From the NCBI GenBank assembly GCA_014730295.1, contig WJIN01000163.1, positions 1-13,496 on the forward strand: a stretch of 13,496 bases of DNA. Direction: 5' to 3'. Source of the DNA: Promethearchaeota archaeon. Its GTDB lineage: Archaea; Asgardarchaeota; Lokiarchaeia; Sigynarchaeales; SOKP01. The notes below the pieces were generated by a model. That model was not told where the DNA came from and did not search any database. It saw only the letters and a program-made list of their open reading frames with translations. This document shows positions 5,698 through 11,525 of this stretch, in pieces; the stretch's first letter is position 1; every line of letters starts with the position of its first letter. The translations under genes and the position numbers were made by a program.

Positions 5698-7128
5698 TTA
5701 TTTCTTTTTCTTTTTTTTCGAATCTATCTTTTTGATAATCAGAGCATCCGCATGAACTTTACAGTTCTTCAAGATGATCTTGAAACCCCCCATCCCTCCT
5801 CGTCCTGGGATAGTCATGGTCTGCGTTCCCATTGGAACCATCGCACCTTCTTCGTATTCTTCCTCCGCGTATTCTTCCTCTTCCTCTTCTTCAACCCATG
5901 TTTCTACGATAGGATGTTCCTTTTCTTTAAGCCATTCTTTCAGCTCGTTCATATCGGATACATCGTTTTCGGTGGCGATTTTATCTACAAGATCTTCGGG
6001 AATGAATTCTTTCACTCGCTCTTTCAAACCACTATTCATCCAGACAGTAAGTTCTATTCCATGCTCTAATCCTTCATCTATCGCATCATATTGTTGGAAT
6101 TTCGGACTGGCGATATATTGCAAACTAATCCCATTAAAGCCGGGCATCTGCTTTCCACCACCAGTTTGATTTGCCATTGCGGAAAATGCAAGGCCGTTAA
6201 TCGCGATAGTATCCGCATTTCTGTCGATAATTCCATGACCATTTACTTCTGGAATGTAAAAATCGACCGCCTCAAAACATCCGCAAGAAGTATGAGGATG
6301 CTCCATAGCGGAATACAACCATACTCTGTCAATCTCCCCGAGTGAACGCTTCTTCATCATGTCGTTTATACCGGTATATTCTCCTGCAACATCTTCTTTA
6401 CATTCGCCAGGTTCTACGGCAAAGATAGGTCCTTTTGGATCTACTTTCGCAGCTGCTCGGGCATCAAACCAGTTAATTGAACCGCATAAGCTCGTCCTAT
6501 CGGGAGTAATACAACATACGTGTGTAGGAGCGAAACTCTGACACAGGACACATCCATAGAACATGTCAACATCCTCATCATGTAAGCCTCGCGCACGTTT
6601 GTCACGAGCCTCATATGTGGACATCGCCATTTCGTATGGCTCCTCAATTGCTTTGGGATCGGTGTAAAGTGTAACTTGGCATTTCTCGATAATTGGAAGT
6701 TCTGCCTTGAAAAGACGAATTAATATGGTTCCTAAATATTCTAATTTATCAAATCCTTTCTCATACGCAGTGGTAGATATTCTCATCCAGTTAGTATATC
6801 TCTGGTTAAGATGCATAACTCCATTAATGAAATTGCAGAATTCGTGAATTCTACGCTCGAACACCGCCTCTAAGTCCTCTTCAAGTTGTTCACCGCCTAC
6901 TTCGACCAAGATACCGATTGGATATCTACCTCCTTGTTCCATATCGGTTAAATCGGGACCAATAAGTTCTACATTCCCGTCTTTAATATCTTTTTCGTCT
7001 CTAACTTTAACCAATTCGAAATGTTTTTCTATCTTCGGTCCGCCGAGTTCCACATACATCTGTTTTGATCGGATTCGCTCTCCTTCATAAACAGGCCCAA
7101 TGTCTGTTGGGAAATTGCTAAAACTCAT
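5698..7128 (-). CDS. cdhC: Acetyl-CoA decarbonylase/synthase beta subunit (acetyl-CoA synthase)
   Basis: This subunit makes or cleaves acetyl-CoA from CO, a corrinoid-bound methyl group and CoA, the key step of the Wood-Ljungdahl pathway. Its 476 residues match the archaeal beta subunit, which lacks the N-terminal domains of bacterial acetyl-CoA synthase. The A-cluster ligands are all present: C193, C196, C205 and C215 for the iron-sulfur part, and C282-G-C284 in SCGCF for the nickel part. The spacing from C196 to C282 (86) equals that in the bacterial enzyme. NQTGGGKQMPGFNG (320-333) is also typical. An acidic low-complexity linker (413-427) precedes the family's C-terminal piece (GGFKIILKNCKVHA), and the protein ends in lysines. 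ATG 7126-7128 has GAGGT upstream; an ATG five bases before it reads into a stop within three codons. It lies 47 bases downstream of cdhB, in one operon. No alpha, gamma or delta subunit gene is nearby. Confidence 0.95.
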   Translation of the reverse strand: MSFSNFPTDIGPVYEGERIRSKQMYVELGGPKIEKHFELVKVRDEKDIKDGNVELIGPDLTDMEQGGRYPIGILVEVGGEQLEEDLEAVFERRIHEFCNFINGVMHLNQRYTNWMRISTTAYEKGFDKLEYLGTILIRLFKAELPIIEKCQVTLYTDPKAIEEPYEMAMSTYEARDKRARGLHDEDVDMFYGCVLCQSFAPTHVCCITPDRTSLCGSINWFDARAAAKVDPKGPIFAVEPGECKEDVAGEYTGINDMMKKRSLGEIDRVWLYSAMEHPHTSCGCFEAVDFYIPEVNGHGIIDRNADTIAINGLAFSAMANQTGGGKQMPGFNGISLQYIASPKFQQYDAIDEGLEHGIELTVWMNSGLKERVKEFIPEDLVDKIATENDVSDMNELKEWLKEKEHPIVETWVEEEEEEEYAEEEYEEGAMVPMGTQTMTIPGRGGMGGFKIILKNCKVHADALIIKKIDSKKKKKK

Positions 7129-7175
7129 AACATTTACCTCTTTAATTATTTGGTTAATTATATTTATTTAGTTAA

Positions 7176-7706
7176 TTATAAATTATCGATTAATTCTTCT
7201 AGGAATTCTTTCCATTCAGCATCACTGAGATTTGCTAAACTAAATCGCGCGTTTGGATGTGCATATTTGTCCAATTCCACCGTTCTCACCCAATTTGTGA
7301 AGTTTTTAAGTCTGCTAAGTGTCTGGCTGCTATAAAATACAAGATGACCGCCAAAAATAGCCATTTGATATTGACCTTCTCCATCTAAGCCTTTCCAGTC
7401 CTTATCCGAGAGTCGATCGGTAATATTGATAAGAGAAACATCATATAGCTTATCTGCTTCGATCTCCTCCTTTAAGCGCTTAAATACATGTCCCGTCGCA
7501 ACGATATCGCAATCAAGCTTTTTTGCGATGTCAATGAAATAGTCGACAACCTTTTTGCCGTCAAGTTCCCAATTTAAGGATTCTGAGCCAATAACAAAGA
7601 CTTTCTTCTTACCTTCTTTAATGATATTGGCCATCACCTTCGGATCTTTCACGGTCGTTCCCATCTCTGGTCCTGGGATGTTCGCTTTCTGATATGGTCT
7701 TGCCAT
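7176..7706 (-). CDS. cdhB: Acetyl-CoA decarbonylase/synthase epsilon subunit
   Basis: The epsilon subunit binds the nickel CO dehydrogenase alpha subunit in the archaeal complex; its exact role (structural, or a flavin or electron-transfer site) is not settled. The 176 residues begin with PYQKANIPGP, the family's hallmark N-terminus. A Rossmann-like (DHS-type) core follows: VFVIGSESL (about 36-44), then CDIVATGHVFKRL (about 65-77) and YQMAIFGGHLVFYSSQTLSRLKNF. ATG 7704-7706 is preceded by GTGATG four bases upstream. A TATA-like box (complement of about 7768-7777) would give a leader of about 40 bases. It heads the cdhB-cdhC operon. In methanogens it normally follows cdhA, but here the upstream neighbour is divergent, so alpha must be encoded elsewhere or be absent. 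The assignment is firm from motif and context. Confidence 0.92.
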   Translation of the reverse strand: MARPYQKANIPGPEMGTTVKDPKVMANIIKEGKKKVFVIGSESLNWELDGKKVVDYFIDIAKKLDCDIVATGHVFKRLKEEIEADKLYDVSLINITDRLSDKDWKGLDGEGQYQMAIFGGHLVFYSSQTLSRLKNFTNWVRTVELDKYAHPNARFSLANLSDAEWKEFLEELIDNL

Positions 7707-8124
7707 ATTTCATCACTTTGAAATTTTGTATTATTTGCTGTTTTAATTAATCTAATTACTATTATTTAGATTTATAATGTATCTAATAAAAAATTTGTTT
7801 TTATATTCATTTTGATTCAAGTATTTAAGTGAATCCGAGAAATGAGCAGAAAGAGAGGTATCTAGGCGCATATAGGTGATGAGTGAGAATGTGCGACTCC
7901 CATCATTATGGGTGATACTAATGCTATCATCCATAGATATGAATGAGGAAAAATATTAATATATATTCAAAATGGAGAGGCTTATTCCGAATTTTGACCT
8001 ACTTAATTAACAAAATATGTGATGATTTACATCGATGGAGAATATGCAGATTTATAAGCTATGGAGTGATATTGATAGCTATTAGAGTGGGTAGTATATA
8101 GGGATTAAGGATAAGTGATTAATC
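7707..8124. other. Intergenic region between cdhB and the 7TM gene
   Basis: The 418 bases contain divergent promoters and a locally less AT-rich stretch with three stem-loops (7814-7936, listed separately). TTTATAAG at 8051-8058 and TATATAG at 8094-8100 are possible TATA boxes for the rightward gene, and ATTATAAATC (complement of 7768-7777) for cdhB. A smaller stem, AGCTAT/ATAGCT, lies at 8057-8080. I see no convincing protein gene. Confidence 0.5.
7814..7936 (+). ncRNA. Candidate structured RNA: three consecutive stem-loops
   Basis: Stem 1 is GATTCA (7814-7819) with TGAATC (7830-7835), exact, 10-base loop. Stem 2 is GCGCAT (7866-7871) with ATGTGC (7889-7894), including one G-U pair. Stem 3 pairs 7906-7917 with 7925-7936 over 12 positions (10 Watson-Crick, two G-U) around the loop CTAATGC. 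A competing 5-bp stem, CCCAT/ATGGG (7899-7912), overlaps stem 3. The G-U pairs become mismatches on the minus strand, which favours a plus-strand RNA. It matches no RNA family I recognise; it could be a leader element or a small RNA. Confidence 0.35.
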
Positions 8125-8847
8125 ATGGTTTTTAGCGTAGTTGAGATTGTAAATGGGATTTTTAGTATGGTTTTTGTCCTCTGCTCGGTTCTTATAGGGG
8201 TGAAAATCATCCTAAAATATCGTCCCACCAATAATCCAACTTTTGTCTATATGGGGTTGACCTGGATCGGTCTAACAAGCCCTTGGTGGGGGTCTACAGT
8301 AAGCTTCGTAATTGCCTTGTTCAATGATGGGCAAGGGATCTCTGTGAATGCCTATCTGTTAATAACCATTACCTTCATCCCGATTTTTATCTTATTTTAC
8401 CTCAAAGCCATCACAGATTTATTATGGCGTCAAGCGCAAGGTCTGCTCATCATCACGTATGGAATAGCCGGAGCTCTCTTTATGGTTGCGTATATTTATT
8501 TTTCTCTCGTAGCCCCAGAAGTAGTGGGAGTGTTAAAAAGTCCCGTAGATATTCGCTATAATACGTTTGCAAGTTACTATTTGATACTGATAATTCTCAC
8601 TTTCCTTATAGGGGGTATTTTTTTTGGAAAAGCGTCGCTAAAATCTAAAAATGCCTCTGTTCGTTTTCAGGGAAAATTATTAATAATTGCATTTTGTTCT
8701 TTTTCTATTGGCGCGTTTCTTGACGCTTCTATCAAATTGGACGTTATAGGCTTACTTATCACACGCAGCATCCTAATTTCAAGTGCGTTAGAGTTCTACA
8801 CTGGATTTATACTACCCTCATTTTTACAAAAACGCTTTTTAGAATGA
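8125..8847 (+). CDS. Seven-helix membrane protein, histidine-kinase-7TM-like
   Basis: This 240-residue protein is almost entirely hydrophobic, with seven predicted membrane helices at about 7-30, 40-66, 76-97, 106-130, 148-170, 182-203 and 208-232. Short loops separate them, the basic ones including KYRPTNN (31-37) and KASLKSKNASVRFQGK (169-184). The overall layout resembles the stand-alone seven-helix sensor module that precedes histidine kinases, but no kinase or other signalling domain follows: the gene stops just after helix 7 with LQKRFLE. ATG 8125 is preceded by GTGATT with four bases between, a good match to the archaeal 16S tail. The next gene, CooT-like, starts 113 bases downstream on the same strand. 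A function in nickel transport or sensing is only a possibility from context; no metal-binding histidine cluster is visible. Confidence 0.75.
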   Translation: MVFSVVEIVNGIFSMVFVLCSVLIGVKIILKYRPTNNPTFVYMGLTWIGLTSPWWGSTVSFVIALFNDGQGISVNAYLLITITFIPIFILFYLKAITDLLWRQAQGLLIITYGIAGALFMVAYIYFSLVAPEVVGVLKSPVDIRYNTFASYYLILIILTFLIGGIFFGKASLKSKNASVRFQGKLLIIAFCSFSIGAFLDASIKLDVIGLLITRSILISSALEFYTGFILPSFLQKRFLE

Positions 8848-8960
8848 TGAGGAGAAGAAATAGTGGCAAGAGAGTGTATGGTGAGGTTTAAGTTGTTTCG
8901 TTTCCTTTCCTAAATAAGTATTTATTCTTAGAGTCTGAAAATTAATATAAGGTTAATTAT

Positions 8961-9260
8961 ATGTGTGAATTTAACGTTTCGAATAAAAGCGATAAGAGTC
9001 AGATTGCTGAAGAAATTCTTGTCTTATCATACTCTGATGATAAAGTCCTTCAATTGCGGGATATTCTTGGAGTAGCCGAACAAGTGGAATCTGGACTCAT
9101 CTATGATGTGAACACCTTAGATCAAACCTGCAGCATCATCCAACATCCCATCGTACAGCCGTTTGTAAAATTAATCGATAATCTTAGTACTAAGAGCGCC
9201 ACGTCTGAAGAAATAGATGAGTTGATTGAGAAATTAAAAGATTTAAAAGCTGCTTTATAA
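8961..9260 (+). CDS. cooT: CooT-family nickel-binding protein with helical C-terminal extension
   Basis: CooT proteins are small dimeric beta-fold proteins that bind nickel through Cys2 and are linked to maturation of nickel CO dehydrogenase. This 99-residue protein starts MCEFNV, with Cys2 in place, and follows the family's pattern: a charged turn, EEILVLSYSDDKVLQLRDILG (the LRD-LG segment is characteristic), then EQVESGLIYDVNTLDQTCSIIQH. The usual length is about 60-70 residues; residues 66-99 form an extra charged helical tail. ATG 8961 has AAGGT upstream, and the position of Cys2 independently supports this start. The gene lies 1.25 kb from cdhB, across a divergent promoter region, behind the 7TM gene. 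The nickel role is inferred from family and context. Residues important beyond Cys2 cannot be checked by eye. Confidence 0.72.
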   Translation: MCEFNVSNKSDKSQIAEEILVLSYSDDKVLQLRDILGVAEQVESGLIYDVNTLDQTCSIIQHPIVQPFVKLIDNLSTKSATSEEIDELIEKLKDLKAAL

Positions 9261-9271
9261 TTCGAAAGAAT

Positions 9272-9291
9272 AAAAAGAAAAAAAAGAAAGA
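9272..9291 (-). terminator. T-run terminator for alba (convergent region)
   Basis: The plus strand is almost all A here, so the alba transcript runs into U-tracts about 50 bases past its stop. For the plus-strand CooT-like gene, T-runs at 9317-9324 and 9331-9336 could serve. A tiny stem with a GAAA loop (9260-9271) overlaps the CooT-like stop. Confidence 0.4.
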
Positions 9292-9342
9292 GAGATCACT
9301 TTAGCTCCATAATTAGTTCTTTTTCCAGTTGTTTTCTATAAG

Positions 9343-9624
9343 TTAATCTCCTGGCAAAATCTCTATTTCCATAGCAGAAACATTACTCTTTGAGCCGTCC
9401 TTATTGGTTACTTCTTCTGTGTCGATTTTAATATTGCCATACTTCGCGCCTTTGGCAAACTTTCGAATCAACAGCTCTCCAACATCGACCGCCCTCGAGA
9501 TTGCTCTACCACGAGCGAGAAGCTTTGTGGGTTTTCCTTCATTCAAACTTGTCATTGCACTCATTACATAGCTCATAGAGCGTTTTTTGCCAATATACAC
9601 GTTTGAATTATCATCATCGGCCAT
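9343..9624 (-). CDS. albA: Alba chromatin protein (DNA/RNA-binding)
   Basis: Alba is an archaeal dimeric chromatin protein that coats DNA and also binds RNA. The motifs are unmistakable: VYIGKKRSMSYVMSA near the N-terminus, with the lysine pair that contacts DNA and is a known acetylation site in Sulfolobus, then ARGRAISRAVDVGELL, and SNVSAMEIEI at the end. The length is 93 residues, usual for the family. I place the start at ATG 9622-9624, not at the ATG two codons upstream (9628-9630). The ribosome binding site GGTGAT (complement of 9631-9636) touches the upstream ATG but lies six bases from the downstream one, the normal spacing. The gene is monocistronic: convergent with the CooT-like gene, and 219 bases from the crotonase stop. 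It supports an archaeal origin of the window. Confidence 0.95.
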   Translation of the reverse strand: MADDDNSNVYIGKKRSMSYVMSAMTSLNEGKPTKLLARGRAISRAVDVGELLIRKFAKGAKYGNIKIDTEEVTNKDGSKSNVSAMEIEILPGD

Positions 9625-9796
9625 ATTCATATCACCATTTATTTCTAGGTTGAAATCAATTTTTTTCTTATTTTTTTAGTCTCAGTTCTTTTCTCTTTAG
9701 AACGAACTTTAGTATATATGTAATTAAATTTATTTTAAGTTATAATTAAAGATTGTGATTCTTAGGGGATTGAAAGAGTGATGGAAAAGGAGTCAG

Positions 9797-9833
9797 AAAA
9801 AAATGAGGAGAGAGAACCGAAATAGAAAAAAAA
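9797..9833 (-). terminator. T-run terminator for the crotonase gene
   Basis: Runs of eight A at 9826-9833 and seven A at 9797-9803 on the plus strand give U-runs starting about 10 bases past the crotonase stop. Confidence 0.45.
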
Positions 9834-9843
9834 TGATTTTATA

Positions 9844-10665
9844 TTATTTTCCTACAAAATGTGCATCGCGTTTTTCCTTAAGAGCTTCCAATGATTCCTT
9901 GAAATCTTTTGAGGTGAGTGTTTTAACCCATCCTTTATTCTCTAAATCGAGTTGCTGTTCGATTATGTCTCTAAAATAGGAATGTATCGTTTTTTTCATC
10001 AGTTTGATTGAGAGGCTTGGGCCGTTGGGCGGGATTAGTTTCATTGCCTGAGCCCGTGTAAATTCCATCAACTCATCTCTATCCACGATCTCATTCACCA
10101 TCCCTAAGTCGTATACTTCTTTCGCACTTAATTTATCCCCAAAATAAAATAATTCCTTTGCTTTCTGAAATCCAACAAAAAACGGCAATAAATAACTGGT
10201 CGCAAAATCCATCATTACTGCTCTCTTCACAAAATAGAGTCCCACCCATGAATCCTCGGACATATAGATCAGATCGGAACATACAAGTGGAAAGGTGAAA
10301 CCTCCTCCTACAGCTAACCCATTAATCGCGGTTAGGATGGGTTTTTCAAAATCCCAATATTTCAAGCAGAGTTTTTTGGAGGCCATGTCCCGTAGATTCA
10401 TTTCTTTTTTATATTTGGCGGGAATCTCCTCAAACATTGTTTTACTGAAGTATCCCCCCGAGCAAAAGGCATTCGCCTCTTCGCACCCGGTCAGGATCAT
10501 TACTTTCACCTCATCATCCTTTTCTGCGTGATCAGCGGCATACCAAAGTTCCAATAAAGTGAGCGGAGAAAGCGCATTTTTTCTTTCTGGTCGATTTAGC
10601 GTAACGGTGAGGATCCCGCTTTCTTCTTTTTCAAACAATATATCTCTAAATTCATCAATTTCCAT
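9844..10665 (-). CDS. Crotonase-superfamily enzyme (enoyl-CoA hydratase/isomerase-like) with altered active site
   Basis: Crotonase enzymes act on acyl-CoA thioesters using an oxyanion hole. Numbering below is from the upstream TTG (10672-10674); subtract 3 for the ATG chosen here. Present are LNRPERKNALS (26-36), the first oxyanion loop FCSGGYF (70-76), AINGLAVGGGF (116-126) and the C-terminal helices. The two glutamates of classical hydratases are missing: T127 follows GGGF, and F148 sits where the PE glutamate belongs. D156 in MMDFATSYLLP (154-164) aligns with the catalytic aspartate of isomerases (PaaG, dienoyl-CoA isomerase) and of 4-chlorobenzoyl-CoA dehalogenase. So hydratase activity is doubtful and isomerase or another reaction is likelier. 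ATG 10663-10665 is chosen: ATTTTAAT (complement of about 10690-10697) lies 29 bases upstream, fitting a leaderless transcript. The product has 273 residues. Confidence 0.85.
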   Translation of the reverse strand: MEIDEFRDILFEKEESGILTVTLNRPERKNALSPLTLLELWYAADHAEKDDEVKVMILTGCEEANAFCSGGYFSKTMFEEIPAKYKKEMNLRDMASKKLCLKYWDFEKPILTAINGLAVGGGFTFPLVCSDLIYMSEDSWVGLYFVKRAVMMDFATSYLLPFFVGFQKAKELFYFGDKLSAKEVYDLGMVNEIVDRDELMEFTRAQAMKLIPPNGPSLSIKLMKKTIHSYFRDIIEQQLDLENKGWVKTLTSKDFKESLEALKEKRDAHFVGK

Positions 10666-10805
10666 AGAATACAATAGGTGCTAATCTAATTAAAATACTC
10701 CATTCTTTTGTAGGTTTTTAAATCCTAAAAACGTATTTTCAACTATAAAAAATTTTGATAATAAAACGTGAAAAAAAAATAAAAACAAGAAGAAAAGTGA
10801 AAAAA

Positions 10806-11468
10806 ATGTCATTAAGAAAGTCGATAAATCAGCTAAGAGCAAAAGTTTTTGAGAGAGTGGTTCGAGAGAAAGTTATAAAACGCACAATGTATGCCTTGGT
10901 GGGGATTTACTTGTCCTTATTGATAATTGGGCACATTGTTGCTAGCATAGCCACGGGCTATACTCTATGGGATAATTGGATTAGTGATTTGGGTGGGATC
11001 AAATATACCCCCGCACCCTATCTTTATGATATCGCGTGTATTTTTGCGGGAAGTCTTACCCTTCCCTTTGCATTCTACTTGGAGCATTTTTTAAGCCCTG
11101 ATCTGAATAAGACAACGCGAATGCGAATTAGAATTGTAGAATCAGCTTTCATCTTCGGTTTCGTTGGCTCGCTTTCCTACATTGGAGTAGGAATCTTTAG
11201 TGAGGATCGGAGTTATTATGGGCTTCACGGATTGATGAGTGAACTTGCCTTTGGAGGATTTACACTGAGCGCGCTTTTTACAGGATGGTTCGTGATGTTA
11301 TATGAGACCAAGATTCCCAAAATTTTAGGTGTATACGGAGCATTCGGTCCATTAATTTTCCTTATCTTATTTATAATTATCGGAAGCCCACTCTTTGAAT
11401 GGCTCTTACTCTTTGCAATCCTTTTATGGATAATTCCGCTTTCTATGAGTATATTCCATGAAAGGTAA
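10806..11468 (+). CDS. DUF998-family membrane protein
   Basis: This 220-residue protein has six predicted membrane helices at about 28-50, 70-93, 110-132, 140-164, 172-192 and 196-216. The N-terminus is basic and cytoplasmic. The loop after helix 1 carries NWISDLGG (57-64) followed by APYLYD, which is the signature of DUF998; a second conserved patch is YYGLHGLMSELAF (137-149). The biochemical role of the family is not known. A longer reading from a TTG at 10755 adds 17 mostly lysine and arginine residues; ATG 10806 is preferred because GTGA lies five bases upstream and no ribosome binding site precedes the TTG. It is divergent from the crotonase gene and convergent with the acyl-CoA synthetase gene, whose stop is 57 bases away, so it separates two same-strand CoA-enzyme genes. 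Confidence 0.8.
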   Translation: MSLRKSINQLRAKVFERVVREKVIKRTMYALVGIYLSLLIIGHIVASIATGYTLWDNWISDLGGIKYTPAPYLYDIACIFAGSLTLPFAFYLEHFLSPDLNKTTRMRIRIVESAFIFGFVGSLSYIGVGIFSEDRSYYGLHGLMSELAFGGFTLSALFTGWFVMLYETKIPKILGVYGAFGPLIFLILFIIIGSPLFEWLLLFAILLWIIPLSMSIFHER

Positions 11469-11469
11469 G

Positions 11470-11516
11470 TAAAAATAGGAAAAAAATGTTATTTTTTTTT
11501 ATTTTATTTTGTATTT
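11470..11516. terminator. Bidirectional terminator between DUF998 and acyl-CoA synthetase genes
   Basis: The plus strand has a nine-T run (11492-11500) plus further T-runs up to 11516 for the rightward gene. A-runs at 11470-11486 give U-runs for the leftward gene. The convergent stops are only 57 bases apart, so the short spacer must serve both transcripts. Confidence 0.5.
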
Positions 11517-11525
11517 TAAGAGTGC

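Noticed and set aside
5752..6541. Several plus-strand frames inside cdhC
   Set aside because: They lie opposite a gene with complete A-cluster motifs, and their Ser/Phe-rich products are mirror images of the acidic linker and other cdhC codons.
7876..7932. C/D box small RNA suggested by GTGATGA at 7876-7882
   Set aside because: The C-box match is good, but no CTGA D-box follows within a usable distance on the same strand.
7752..7934. 60-codon open frame on the minus strand just upstream of cdhB
   Set aside because: No ribosome binding site, low-complexity Asn/Lys/Ile-rich end, no recognisable motif, and its start falls inside the strongest hairpin of the spacer. It is more likely chance in AT-rich DNA.
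9260..9271. Four-pair stem with a GAAA loop at the CooT-like stop codon
   Set aside because: Too short to be significant, and not followed by a T-run on the plus strand.
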